The notes beneath the pieces are model-generated. The model did not search any database. It saw only the letters and a program-made list of their open reading frames with translations, and had not been told where the DNA came from. A program made the translations under genes and the position numbers. From Roseateles terrae (GTDB lineage Bacteria > Pseudomonadota > Gammaproteobacteria > Burkholderiales > Burkholderiaceae_C), in assembly GCF_014192155.1 (NCBI RefSeq), contig NZ_JACHXO010000009.1:124001-188000 (forward strand): a DNA stretch of 64,000 nucleotides, read 5' to 3'. This document shows, piece after piece, positions 7,655 to 17,103 of the stretch. How positions within the stretch are numbered: position 1 is the stretch's first letter; each line of letters starts with the position of its first letter.

Positions 7655-9684
7655 TGGCTGTCCTTGTTGCCTTTCCGATCCAATTCCTTGAGCGGGGTGA
7701 CCGCCGCCCAGTCTTCTTGAGCAGAGCCCATCGCAGGCTGCCCGAGAGTTGGCTGAGTCGCTGGGAGTGGCCTGGCTGCCGCCCGCTGGATGGCTTCATG
7801 CTGTCGCGCCTTCTGGGTAGTCGTCTGCGATGCCGTGGGGCCCTTCACCGATCTTTTGGACGGCTTCTTGGGGTTCTCGGGTGGCGTCGCCAAGCCGGCC
7901 GAGCGAAGGAACAGGTCACGGCGAAACTCCAAAGAGTCAGCCGGCAAGTCATCCTGGCGAGCCGCTTTCAGGATGGCGGCAGCTTCAGCGAAGCTGAATG
8001 CCGCCGACCCCTCGGGGGCGTCCGCGTTGACGAGGGGAACAAGCGAGCGGCCGTCACGGTCCACAACATAGACCATCCGATAGTCGTCCGGGTCGATGAG
8101 TACCTTGACCTCGGTCTCGCCAAACTGCTGGATGAGGTAAGGCAACCTGTCACCCTTGAAGTGGTGCGTCGCGTAGCTGATGCCAGTCGTCCGCGAAAGC
8201 GTGCGGAACTCCTGCTCGTAGACCACCGAACGCCAGGCCCCAATACTGGGCGGCAGGGGTACGGGGTAGCCCATCTGCTCAGTGAGGACTTGGTAACGCT
8301 GACGCGGCGTGGCGCCGAGGTCGGTCCTGTCGATGAAGACGGTGTTGTCGGTGAAGACGGATCGTTCGAACCGCTTCAGCTTTCGATTCACCCACTTTTC
8401 AAAGAAGAACCTGACGATCCACTGCTCAAGTTCCTCGAGTGTCATGAGGTCGTCGCCCAAAGCGATAGGGTCACGCTTGCCATCCTTGCCGTTAAGCCGG
8501 GTGCACCCGGGCAGTGTCTCGAGCTCCTCCTTCAGCGAGCGATTCAAGCGCTCGATAAAAGGCTTCCTCTGTGGATTGCGTGACCGGAGCCAGTACGGGT
8601 CGATGCCCAGTTGAGTCAGTCGTGCCATGCGTGGCCCCCCATTCCCGGTCTCTGGGCCGTTGTCCATCACCAGTTGGAGCGGAGTTCCATAGATGTCGAA
8701 GTCGTACTTCAGGCCTAAGCGCTCCACCAGCGGCGTCTTTGGAAAGAGGATGGTCTCGATGCACTTCAGAGTGGACGGAACGCGAGGGGAGCCGATGACC
8801 AGGCACCAGCCGACGGGCGTCGATGTACAGCAGTCGATGGCGTGGACAAGGCAGATGTCCTTCGATACTCCATGGATGGTCTTGACCACAAACGGCAGGT
8901 GAAGGCCATCCTGCTCAACCCGCTCGAAGGGCCCTGAAATCCTTATCCGCTGACTGGCGACGGCCTTCGCACTGACGGCGTCTCGTGGGTCCATACGCGC
9001 ATGCTCGGGGTCCGCGTGGAGTTCCAGCCGGATCACCCGGTGCACATAGGCCTTGCTGACTGCTTTGGTCTTGGGCAAGAGGTTGGTGTCGTGCAGCGTG
9101 AGGTTGATGAAGTCCGTGAGGGTCTGAAGGTCCCACCGCGACTCGACCTGCAAGTAGTGCGTTTCGGCGAGGTCTTTGATGACCTCGTCGACTTTCACGT
9201 CGTACCGCGGGCTTCTATTGCCCTTGTGAACATCGCCAAGGCGCAAGGGGAGCCCGGCCCTATGGCGCTGCCACCAGCGGTACGCCTGGGAAAGAGAAGG
9301 CAGGGCCAGGCGTTCAGGTCCGTCATCAGACCTGACCTGTTCGAGCAGCATGGAGAACGCCTTGTTGAAGCTGACCTCGTAGCGCTTTCGTAGCTGCTCT
9401 ATTGCCTGCATAACGCGCATGGCGGCGTGCAGCTTTTCGTCATCGGCACCGGATTGACGACGGCTGAGTGCCTCTTCCCAGTCCACCCCCACGCGTTTGA
9501 TGCGCAGCTCACCAAGCGCGATTTGCAGCCGTAGTGGCGCTTCGGCGAGCACGCATTCCGTCTGCTTCTCCAGGTCGAGAACTCTGACGGACTGAATCCT
9601 GGGCAACCGCTTCTCGACCTCGTACAAAGTCTTGCCTGTTGAAGCCAAGACGAGCTCATCGCCCGGAAGGAAGCCTTGATTCAT
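7651..9684 (-). CDS. tnsB: TnsB/TniA-type DDE transposase
   Basis: A 677-residue Mu/TnsB-family transposase. Catalytic candidates are Asp near residue 259 (VEQDGLHLPF), Asp341 in VMDNGPE, and Glu378 in FIERLNRS; the last two are 36 residues apart, as expected for a DDE enzyme. N-terminal helical segments (SLSQAYRWWQRHR) should bind the transposon ends. The C-terminal ~100 residues are low-complexity and basic, as expected for a TnsC-contacting tail. Start and stop overlap tnsA and tnsC by ATGA. Confidence 0.92.
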   Translation of the reverse strand: MNQGFLPGDELVLASTGKTLYEVEKRLPRIQSVRVLDLEKQTECVLAEAPLRLQIALGELRIKRVGVDWEEALSRRQSGADDEKLHAAMRVMQAIEQLRKRYEVSFNKAFSMLLEQVRSDDGPERLALPSLSQAYRWWQRHRAGLPLRLGDVHKGNRSPRYDVKVDEVIKDLAETHYLQVESRWDLQTLTDFINLTLHDTNLLPKTKAVSKAYVHRVIRLELHADPEHARMDPRDAVSAKAVASQRIRISGPFERVEQDGLHLPFVVKTIHGVSKDICLVHAIDCCTSTPVGWCLVIGSPRVPSTLKCIETILFPKTPLVERLGLKYDFDIYGTPLQLVMDNGPETGNGGPRMARLTQLGIDPYWLRSRNPQRKPFIERLNRSLKEELETLPGCTRLNGKDGKRDPIALGDDLMTLEELEQWIVRFFFEKWVNRKLKRFERSVFTDNTVFIDRTDLGATPRQRYQVLTEQMGYPVPLPPSIGAWRSVVYEQEFRTLSRTTGISYATHHFKGDRLPYLIQQFGETEVKVLIDPDDYRMVYVVDRDGRSLVPLVNADAPEGSAAFSFAEAAAILKAARQDDLPADSLEFRRDLFLRSAGLATPPENPKKPSKRSVKGPTASQTTTQKARQHEAIQRAAARPLPATQPTLGQPAMGSAQEDWAAVTPLKELDRKGNKDSQ

Positions 9685-10472
9685 CGCGCGAGCCGCTCCA
9701 TCAGCTCCAGATGGTCGAGTGAGCCGTACGCGGCCGTCATGGGTGACCGTCGTTCAAAGCGATGGCTGATGAGGTCGATAGCGAGAACGCCGTGAAGCAC
9801 GAGCATCGGCATCAGATTGACCGAGACGCCCAAGCCGTTGGCGAAGTCACCGTAGGTGCGCGCGCCCTGGGCGGCCAGGGTGTCAATCTGCGCAACCGCG
9901 GCGTCATCTGGACGCAGGTCAGCCCGGAGCGCGGCGTGATGAAGCAGGGTGATGTTTGAGCGCAGCTGATGCGAAAGGTCAGCGGGCATGACCACCCGAA
10001 CGAATTCATGCCCGTAGTTGGTGAGCACCTTCTTGGCCAGCTCGATCCGCTCGTGGTCTGGCTCGGCACCGAGGTAGCGGTCGAGCTTGACCTCGAGCGC
10101 CAGCCGTCGCCCGCTGCAGAACTCTGCATAGAAGTCGGGGGTGTAGAGCGCCGGTCCCGGCCTGCCGGCGTACTGGCGACGCGCGACGTCCCGCTGCTCG
10201 GCCGTGCGCAGCAGCCGCCCCTCAACCAGGTCAACTGCAAACGGCTGCGGCTGAAAGCGGCGCACACGCGGGTCGATCCCGAGCAGCTTGGAGACAAGAC
10301 GTTCCGCATCGTTCTCGAAGACGCGCACGCCTCCGCCCTTCTCGGCGTAGCTGAGCACGGCCTCGCGACCAAATGTGGGCGCTGACCTTCGCGCTCCAGT
10401 GTCCACGGCCTTCAAGCCGGGACGTCTTCCGTACTTCTTCTGCATGACCCAGAAACCGCGGCGCACCACCAT
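9681..10472 (-). CDS. tnsA: TnsA-type transposon endonuclease
   Basis: A 263-residue protein with a PD-(D/E)xK core: Glu near residue 57, Asp113 in YTPDFYAEF, and Glu-Val-Lys at 127-129 (ALEVKLD). TnsA cuts the 5' transposon strands while TnsB cuts the 3' strands, giving cut-and-paste transposition; its presence separates this element from copy-in Tn5053-type relatives. First gene of the operon, which normally faces a transposon end, so the right end should lie a little to the right. ATG 10472 is used; Met at 10445 is an alternative. Confidence 0.88.
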   Translation of the reverse strand: MVVRRGFWVMQKKYGRRPGLKAVDTGARRSAPTFGREAVLSYAEKGGGVRVFENDAERLVSKLLGIDPRVRRFQPQPFAVDLVEGRLLRTAEQRDVARRQYAGRPGPALYTPDFYAEFCSGRRLALEVKLDRYLGAEPDHERIELAKKVLTNYGHEFVRVVMPADLSHQLRSNITLLHHAALRADLRPDDAAVAQIDTLAAQGARTYGDFANGLGVSVNLMPMLVLHGVLAIDLISHRFERRSPMTAAYGSLDHLELMERLAR

Positions 10473-10809
10473 CCGTTCGCGGTTGCGCCGAAGCTCGCGG
10501 ACGGGCTAGGATGCAGGCGTCTCGGGATGAGATTCGAAGCCGCCAGCCTCCTGCTCAGCGGTGCAGACTAGGGCCCGTCGGAGGGGCCGGTCAAAGCGTT
10601 CTTGAGTAGTTTTGGCAGACTCGAAATTCCGCGTTATACGGATCGTGGCGTCGGCGCCACTGTTAAGCATTTTTTGGGTCGGTGAAGCTTCGCGCGATGG
10701 CACGCGGCAGCCTCTTCAGAAGCTTTCAGCATTGCGTCTAACGCTTCTTTGAACGGGATGGCGTCACTCAGCCGTGACAGGATCGGGCTCCTGCTTGAAT
10801 GGAGGTGTG
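10473..10809. other. Intergenic stretch expected to hold the Tn7-like right end and tnsA promoter
   Basis: No gene is visible. The gene order places one end of the Tn7-like element here or close by. A perfect hairpin (GTGGCG / CGCCAC with loop TCGG) lies at 10645-10660, with a T6 run starting 10 bases later. I could not identify convincing TnsB-binding repeats, TGT/ACA termini or a target duplication by eye. Confidence 0.4.
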
Positions 10810-12123
10810 ATGCCCGAGGCCCAGACGAGTCCGCTATCGCGGGAGCAGCTTTACGAGCTGGTTTGGAAGGAACCGATGCTGCGAGTGGGCGAGCGGCTCG
10901 GCGTGTCGTCGAGCTACATGGCGCGCGTGTGCACGGAGCTGCGCGTACCCCGGCCACCGCGGGGCTACTGGGCCAAGCTGGAGTTTGGCAAGGCGCCGCC
11001 GAAGCCTGCGCTGCCGGCGGCACGGCCGGGCGACATCACGGAATGGAGCCCTGGGGACTTCATCGGTAAGAGCGAGCGCACGTCCGTGGCGATGCCCAAG
11101 CCAAACTCGACCACGAGCGCGGGTGAGCAATCTGGTCCGCCGTCGGCGCCGCAGAAGCGCGCGTCACGACCGGCCAACTCAGGTGGAGTGCACCCGGTCC
11201 TCGCCGACATCAAGCCGTACTTCAAGAAAACACGCGATAGCAGGACCGGCATCCTTCGACCATACAAGCGCCTGATGGCCGACGTCCTTGTTTCCGAGGC
11301 CTGCGTCGATGCCGGCATTGCCGCCGCGGACGCGCTCTTTCGCGCACTGACGAAGCGAGGTCACCGCGTCACCATCGCGCCGCACGGCGGTCACTTCGGC
11401 CGCGCAGAAGTCGACCTGCGCGAGGTGCCGAGGAAGCACCATTACATGGAGAACGCCTGGGCGCCGGAGCGGCCGACGGTCGTGTTCATCGGCGAAGTCG
11501 CTATCGGCCTGACCATCTACGAGATGACCGAGGCGACGGAGATGATGTACGTTGGCGGAAGCAAGTACGTTCCCGTGGCCTCACTGTCTGCCGAGCAGCG
11601 CCGCAAAATGACGAGTCCTCACTACTGGACAACAACGCAAGACCAACCGTCCGGCCGATTTCGTGTGCAGGCGTATTCCACGAACGGGCGCGTCAATTGG
11701 GTCAAGCAGTGGTCTGAAGCCAAGCGAGGACAGCTCTCCTCGCTGATTGCCGGAATCGTCCAAGAGCTCGAGGCCGAGGGGCCAATCTTGGGAAAGAAGA
11801 TCGAGGTGACGACCGCGAAGGCCGAAGAAGAATACCGACAGTGGCAAGAGCAGAACCGTCTTCGCCAGGAGGCGGCGGAGCGAGCTCGTCAAGAGAAGCT
11901 CCGCCAGGAGTGTCGGCAGGAGCTGTTGGCGGCGATTGCGAGCTGGGATGAGGCCCAGATGATTGGTGCGTACTTCGCTGAGGTCGAGCGGGCCTCAGAA
12001 CGCCTGGCGGAGGAGCCGAGGCAACAACTGCTTGAGCGGCTGGGCCGTGCCAGGGAGCTCATCGGCACCGTCGACCCCGTTGATGCCTTACTTCGCTGGA
12101 AGGCGCCGAGCGAGCGACGCTAG
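10810..12123 (+). CDS. HTH- and coiled-coil-containing protein of unknown function
   Basis: A 437-residue protein from ATG 10810, preceded by GGAGG at 10801-10805. The first ~55 residues form a conserved HTH-like block (LYELVWKEPMLRVGERLGVSS, then RGYWAKLEFGKAP), suggesting DNA binding. A middle alpha/beta region follows, then a long charged coiled coil (residues ~340-400, rich in Arg/Gln/Glu). Its stop overlaps the convergent metallopeptidase stop by 4 bases. I know of similar proteins in accessory regions but no established function. Start could also be GTG 10807. Confidence 0.75.
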   Translation: MPEAQTSPLSREQLYELVWKEPMLRVGERLGVSSSYMARVCTELRVPRPPRGYWAKLEFGKAPPKPALPAARPGDITEWSPGDFIGKSERTSVAMPKPNSTTSAGEQSGPPSAPQKRASRPANSGGVHPVLADIKPYFKKTRDSRTGILRPYKRLMADVLVSEACVDAGIAAADALFRALTKRGHRVTIAPHGGHFGRAEVDLREVPRKHHYMENAWAPERPTVVFIGEVAIGLTIYEMTEATEMMYVGGSKYVPVASLSAEQRRKMTSPHYWTTTQDQPSGRFRVQAYSTNGRVNWVKQWSEAKRGQLSSLIAGIVQELEAEGPILGKKIEVTTAKAEEEYRQWQEQNRLRQEAAERARQEKLRQECRQELLAAIASWDEAQMIGAYFAEVERASERLAEEPRQQLLERLGRARELIGTVDPVDALLRWKAPSERR

Positions 12124-12830
12124 ACCAGGTCCCCGAACGCCGCGCTTTCCAGGACTTCATGCTGCCGGCGCCAGTCCGGCATTTGGCGAGCCACCAGCGC
12201 CCAGAACGCCCGCGTGTGACTCTTCTCAACCGTGTGGCAAAGCTCGTGCACGACGACGTAGTCCTGCACGCTGGCCGGCAGTTCCATAACCCGTGGGTGG
12301 AACTCCAGGACGTTGTGTGCGTTGCAACTGGCCCAGCGGCTCTGGAAGTGGCGAATGCGAGCACCCCGGGCCTGCAGGCCTGACTGCCGCTCCCAGTGCC
12401 TCACGCGCGTCAGCAACTTCTCGTGCGCCTTCTCCCGGTAGAACGCATTGAGCAGCGGCGCCAGCGCGTCCGAGCTGATGCTGCGCCCGGCCGGGTTCTC
12501 GATGACGAAGCGTGACGCAGTGAAATGCAGCGTGGCGTGCGCCAGCTTCGGCGCGTGGCGCACCTCGGTGAAATAGGTGCGCCCGCAGTAGCGCAGCCGG
12601 CTGCCAGTGACGATCTGCTCGTCGGCAGTCGGTGCCTCCACCAGCGCCCGCTTCTCGCGAATCCAGCGTGCGCGCTGCCGAACCAGCGCCTCTTGTTCTT
12701 CGAGCCCGACCGCCGGCCCGCGCAGCAGCACCGGCCGGCCACGCTCCACGGTCACGTAGTGCCGCTTGAGCGTGGCATCGGCCTTGAAGCGCCACTCGAT
12801 GGTCGTCTGACCGTACTGCAAGCGGGGCAT
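12120..12830 (-). CDS. YgjP/WLM-type M48-like metallopeptidase (DUF45)
   Basis: A 236-residue protein with the zinc motif VVHELCH near residue 192 followed by EKSHTRAFW, and RWASCN upstream, all typical of YgjP/SprT-like peptidases. It begins three bases after hsdR and is the last gene of the restriction operon. Members of this family often sit beside hsdR, but their role there is not established; quality control of the restriction complex is a guess. Confidence 0.85.
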   Translation of the reverse strand: MPRLQYGQTTIEWRFKADATLKRHYVTVERGRPVLLRGPAVGLEEQEALVRQRARWIREKRALVEAPTADEQIVTGSRLRYCGRTYFTEVRHAPKLAHATLHFTASRFVIENPAGRSISSDALAPLLNAFYREKAHEKLLTRVRHWERQSGLQARGARIRHFQSRWASCNAHNVLEFHPRVMELPASVQDYVVVHELCHTVEKSHTRAFWALVARQMPDWRRQHEVLESAAFGDLV

Positions 12831-12833
12831 GGC

Positions 12834-15800
12834 TCAGTTCTTCAGCAGGATGTCCAGGATGCGGGCTGCATGCTCACGCGCCACTGCGCGCTCCCAGCCG
12901 GCTAACGGCATCAGCAGCTTGCGCAGCAGGTCACGCATCTCGGGGTGCAGGTCCAGCATCTGCTTCCAGTTGCTGGCCGCCAGCGTCTGGCTCAGTGACG
13001 GGTCTTCAAAGAGCGTGGTCGTTGCCGCGCGCGCCGTGTCCTCACCCAGCAGGGCGGCCAGGTAGCGGAACACCGCCGAGTGCGCCGGCGTCTCGAAGCC
13101 GGTCTTGTCTTTGTCCGCCACGCGCTGGCCGAACAGCTCCAGCTGCTCCAGGAACTGCGCCTGGCTGATGCGGCCGGCCTTCTCCTCCTCCAGCAGCTTC
13201 TCCAGCTCTTCAGCCAGCTTGTCGAAGAAGGCCGGGTCCTTGTCGCGGCCGGTGACGATGGTGTGCTTGAGCTGGTTCTTCATCACCAGCGCCTGGCTGC
13301 CCGGGCTGGCCAGCTGCTTCAGCCGCGCCATGTCGCTGGCATCCAGGATGGACACCTCGCGCCCCAGCAAGCTCTTGGCCGGGCTGGCGGCGATGTACTC
13401 GTCCAGCAGCCGCTGCAGCAGGGCGGACTCCAGCTGCGTGATGCGCTCGCGGTAGGTGGCGTCCGGCAGCTTATCGCGCAGCATCAGCCTGATTTCGGCG
13501 AACAGCGTGAAGTAGGGCTTGAAGGGCAGGCCCCGCACATCGGGCAGGATGATGTCGATGCTGCGGTTGAACTGCTTGGCCAGCGCCAGGAAGTCCTCCA
13601 CTGCATCCAGCCGGCTGGCCGGGTCCAGGAAGCGCTCGGCATCATCCTTGTAGGCCTCGCGCTCGCTGACCGGGTCGTGCTGCTTGGGCAGCAGCTTCAG
13701 CAGCCGCTCCAGCGTGCTCTGCAGCTTGGGCAGCTCGGTCTCCACGCCCTGCCAGACCTGTGCCGGCTGCACCTCGCCGCCGTACAGCTTGAGCGCCTGG
13801 TCCAGGTGCTCCACCACGCCGTGGTAGTCCACGATGTAGCCGGCGTTCTTGCCCGGCAGCGTGCGGTTCACCCGCGCAATGGCCTGCAGCAAGGTGTGCT
13901 CCTTTAGCGGCTTGTCCAGGTACATGGTGCTGACGATGGGCGCATCCCAGCCCGTCAGCAGCATGTCGGACACGATGATGAGCCCCACGTTGTTGGCCTG
14001 CGGCTGGCCGTCCTGGCCCTTGCTCTCGTCGCCATAGGGCAGAGGGAACAGCTTGCTCACGAAGTGGCTGATCTGCTCCGCCGGCAGGGCCACCGGCCGC
14101 TTGCCGGCCTTCAGCTCATCGCGAATGCGCTCCTCAATGCTCTGCACCTTCGTGACCGGCAGCTTGTACTCGGCCGCCTCTTCCTCGACCGTGGCGCCCG
14201 TCCGCGTGCCGGTGACCCCGGCCAGGGAGATGACCACCTGGCTCTGGAAGGTCGGCAGGCCCTGCGCAGCGCGCTGGGCCATCAAGTCATCGAGCAGGTC
14301 CTTGTAGCGCACCGCCATATCGCGGCCGTTGCACACCAGCATGGCCTTCAGGCCCTTGGCCTGGACATGGCTGACAAAGTGCTCCACCAGGTGCGCCGCC
14401 ACCTGCTCCATCCGGTCGCCTGCCTGGCGCCAGCGGGCCAGCAGCGCCTTCTTCAGGGCCAGCTGGTGCGCCTCGGGCGCCTGGGCGAACTGCTCGTTGA
14501 AGGCTTCGTCCAGCTTGGCATCGGCGGCCAGCTTGACCCAGGCGTCCTGGTACTTGATGGGCAGCGTGGCACCGTCGGCCACCGCTTCGTGCAGGCGGTA
14601 CTCGTCGATGTAGGTCTCACCCCCGAACTCGGCTAGCGTGTGCTTGTCGTCGTTCAGCAGCGGCGTGCCGGTGAAGGCGATGAACTTGGCGTTGGGCAGG
14701 CTGGCGCGCATGAAGGCGGCCAGGAAGTCGTATTGGCTGCGGTGGGCCTCGTCCACCAGCACATAGAAGTTGGGCTTGGCGCTCAGCACGCGGAAGCTGA
14801 TCTTCTCGCGCTTGCACTCCACCCACTTCGGGTCCAGCAGCACGCCGTCGCTGTCGTGCTGGCGGAAGTGCTCGTTGCGCTCCTCCACCATGAAGAAGTC
14901 CTTGTCCACGCGCACGCGGCGGTGCCGCGTGGCCTGCAAGACTTCGTCCACCTCTTCGGGCTCGCCGTCGGCGGCGTCCTCGGCCTGGGCGGCAGGCTCG
15001 TCGCCCTCTTGGAACTTCTGTACCGTGCTCGTGAACACGCTGCCGTAGTCGTTGCCCAGCATCCTCACCAGCCCGGCCACCGACACGGCCTGGATGGCGC
15101 GGATGCCAACGGCGTGGAAGGTGTCGAAGATTTGCTTGTCCAGGTCGCGCCGGTCGGTCAGCACCAGCACCGTGGGGTTGGCAAGGCCGGTGCTGTCCGC
15201 GCGCAGCAGACGGGCCAGCAGCGCCATGGTCAGCGACTTGCCGCTGCCCTGCGTGTGCCAGATCACGCCGCCCAGCGGCGTGGCGCTGGTCAGCCGGCGC
15301 ACCGTCTTGCGCACGGCGCGCCACTGCTGGTAGCGCGGCAGCTTCTTCACTGTCTTGCCGTCGCGCGTCTCGAACAGCACGAAGTGCGCCACCAGCTCCA
15401 GGAAGCGGCTGGGCTCGAACAGCGCCCACAGCAATTGCTCCTGCTCGCCGGGCTCGCTGCCCAGCAGGGCCGCCACCTCAGCAAGCTCGGGGGCTTCCAT
15501 CCGGTAACGGGCATAGAACGCAGGCTTGGTGAGGATCGCGCCGTACAGGCCCTGGCGACGGTTCAGGCCCACGCACACCTGGTTGAACACGAACTGCGCC
15601 GCAAAGCTGCGCTGGTAGCCGTCCAGTTGGGCCAGCGCCTCGTCCAGCCGGTGGTGGCTGGCCTTGCACTCGATGATGGCCAATGGCAGGCCGTTGACGA
15701 ACAGCAGCAGGTCGGGGCGGAACAGCTCGCCATCCGCATTGCGGCCCACGTACTGGTCCACGACATGGAAGTCGTTGCGGCTCGCGTCGGTGGCATCCAG

Positions 15801-16130
15801 GAAGCGCACGCTGCGCGGCTGGCCCGCCAGGTCCTTCACCTGGATGTCCGAGCGGTGCAGCACCTGCTGCCACACCGCCTGGTTGGCCGCCAGCAGCTCA
15901 TTGTTGGCGCGCTTGCGCAGCTCGATCAGCGCCGCATCCACGCCGCCGGGCGCCTCGGCCAGCCAGGGGTTCAGCGCCTGCAGCCGCCGGCGCAGCACGT
16001 CTTCCAGCACCGGGGCCAGGTGGCGGTGCTCCGCCTTCACCGCGGCGCCGGGCAGGTGGGTGTAGCCCAGCCGCACCAGCCACTCCAGGGCCGGGGTTTC
16101 TACGCCGGTTTTCTCGGGCGCCTGGCTCAT
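12834..16130 (-). CDS. hsdR: Type I restriction enzyme R subunit (HsdR)
   Basis: A 1098-residue motor and nuclease subunit. The N-terminal nuclease shows FRPDLLLFVNGLPLAIIECK (Asp ... Glu-x-Lys) around residues 139-156. The helicase has Walker A HTQGSGKS near residue 295 and DEAHRSQYDF as motif II near residue 463. HsdR translocates DNA after recognition of an unmethylated site by the HsdMS core and then cleaves at a distance. Length and motif order are normal. It lies after the HEPN gene, separated from hsdS by it. Confidence 0.95.
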   Translation of the reverse strand: MSQAPEKTGVETPALEWLVRLGYTHLPGAAVKAEHRHLAPVLEDVLRRRLQALNPWLAEAPGGVDAALIELRKRANNELLAANQAVWQQVLHRSDIQVKDLAGQPRSVRFLDATDASRNDFHVVDQYVGRNADGELFRPDLLLFVNGLPLAIIECKASHHRLDEALAQLDGYQRSFAAQFVFNQVCVGLNRRQGLYGAILTKPAFYARYRMEAPELAEVAALLGSEPGEQEQLLWALFEPSRFLELVAHFVLFETRDGKTVKKLPRYQQWRAVRKTVRRLTSATPLGGVIWHTQGSGKSLTMALLARLLRADSTGLANPTVLVLTDRRDLDKQIFDTFHAVGIRAIQAVSVAGLVRMLGNDYGSVFTSTVQKFQEGDEPAAQAEDAADGEPEEVDEVLQATRHRRVRVDKDFFMVEERNEHFRQHDSDGVLLDPKWVECKREKISFRVLSAKPNFYVLVDEAHRSQYDFLAAFMRASLPNAKFIAFTGTPLLNDDKHTLAEFGGETYIDEYRLHEAVADGATLPIKYQDAWVKLAADAKLDEAFNEQFAQAPEAHQLALKKALLARWRQAGDRMEQVAAHLVEHFVSHVQAKGLKAMLVCNGRDMAVRYKDLLDDLMAQRAAQGLPTFQSQVVISLAGVTGTRTGATVEEEAAEYKLPVTKVQSIEERIRDELKAGKRPVALPAEQISHFVSKLFPLPYGDESKGQDGQPQANNVGLIIVSDMLLTGWDAPIVSTMYLDKPLKEHTLLQAIARVNRTLPGKNAGYIVDYHGVVEHLDQALKLYGGEVQPAQVWQGVETELPKLQSTLERLLKLLPKQHDPVSEREAYKDDAERFLDPASRLDAVEDFLALAKQFNRSIDIILPDVRGLPFKPYFTLFAEIRLMLRDKLPDATYRERITQLESALLQRLLDEYIAASPAKSLLGREVSILDASDMARLKQLASPGSQALVMKNQLKHTIVTGRDKDPAFFDKLAEELEKLLEEEKAGRISQAQFLEQLELFGQRVADKDKTGFETPAHSAVFRYLAALLGEDTARAATTTLFEDPSLSQTLAASNWKQMLDLHPEMRDLLRKLLMPLAGWERAVAREHAARILDILLKN

Positions 16131-16167
16131 GCGTGTGCTCCGCGGGCCAGTGCTGTCAGCCTGTTGT

Positions 16168-17097
16168 TCATCGTTGTTCCTCCCTGCGGCTACGGTAGCA
16201 AACCACCGTGCCGGTTGTCGTTGTCGTGCCCGCGCCTGCGGTGGGCGTCTGTGCCGGCGTCTTCTTCATCACCTCGAACGCGCCGCTCTCGTGCAGCACC
16301 TGCCGCCAGCTGCTGCAGCCGTAGCGTTTGGGGGTTTGGTCCGGATGCTGCTTGGCAATCCAGGTGATGGCGGCGTTCAGCTCGATCCAGTGTGCCTGGC
16401 CGCCCGAGGGCGCCAGGGCCTGCTCCGCCTCGCGCAGGCTGCTGACGATGCCGCTGGCGGGCCAGTTCACCTGGCCGTCTGGCGCGATGCCGTCGATGAA
16501 CATGTCCTTGAAGGCATCGCTGTTCATGAAAGACGCGGCCAGGGCTCTGGCGTTGTCCATATGCTCGGCCCAGGTGCGCAGCGTCTGGTAGTGCCGGTCG
16601 ATGGTGGCCCGGCTGGCATCCAGGTAGGCGACGGCCGCCTCGCAGCGGTCGAGCTGCCCCAGGTCAAAGCGCTCCAGCAGGTGGTGCACCAGCTCGTTGC
16701 GCAGGTCCACCAGTTCCTTCAGCTCGGCCGTGATGGCCTCATGGCGCTCAGCACTCATCTCCATGCGCTGCTGGAAGCTGAACCAGAGCTTGTCGCCAGG
16801 AGCCTTGTCGTCTGTCTCCGCCGCCGGGGCGCCCCCTTCTTCCGCAAGCAGGTAGCCGCCCGTGAACAGGCTCACCAGCCCGCCCAGCGTGGTCTTGTGG
16901 ACGCTCGCCACCCGGGCGTCTCGCAGCGCCTGCAACTGGGCCGGCTCGCCCGCCAGATCGGTGTTCGCCAACATGGCCTTCAGCAGCCGCTCGTACTGCT
17001 GCAGGCGCAGCAGGCAGCCGCCCAGCTTGAGCTGCACGGCGCGCTGCAGCTCGGCCAGGCGGGTGCTGTCGAGGGCGGGCGAGACGGCGGCGTCCAT
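16168..17097 (-). CDS. HEPN and OST-HTH/LOTUS-like protein inside the type I R-M operon
   Basis: A 309-residue protein. LVDLRNELVHHLLERFDL near residue 130 contains R-N-x3-H, the HEPN RNase signature (Rx4-6H with a polar residue after Arg). The C-terminal part (RYGCSSWRQVLHESGAFEV) resembles an OST-HTH/LOTUS RNA-binding domain, followed by a Thr-rich tail. It lies between hsdS (6-base gap) and hsdR (37-base gap) on the same strand. Anticodon nucleases of HEPN type, such as PrrC and RloC, are linked to type I R-M systems and act when restriction is blocked; a similar back-up role is possible but not shown. Confidence 0.7.
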   Translation of the reverse strand: MDAAVSPALDSTRLAELQRAVQLKLGGCLLRLQQYERLLKAMLANTDLAGEPAQLQALRDARVASVHKTTLGGLVSLFTGGYLLAEEGGAPAAETDDKAPGDKLWFSFQQRMEMSAERHEAITAELKELVDLRNELVHHLLERFDLGQLDRCEAAVAYLDASRATIDRHYQTLRTWAEHMDNARALAASFMNSDAFKDMFIDGIAPDGQVNWPASGIVSSLREAEQALAPSGGQAHWIELNAAITWIAKQHPDQTPKRYGCSSWRQVLHESGAFEVMKKTPAQTPTAGAGTTTTTGTVVCYRSRREEQR

Positions 17098-17103
17098 GGT
17101 GGA

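Noticed and set aside
10645-10680. Hairpin plus T-run as a terminator
   Set aside because: The T-run begins 10 bases after the stem, too far for an intrinsic terminator; left as an unexplained structure.
14640-16367. A 575-codon plus-strand open frame opposite hsdR
   Set aside because: Antisense shadow of hsdR with low-complexity composition.
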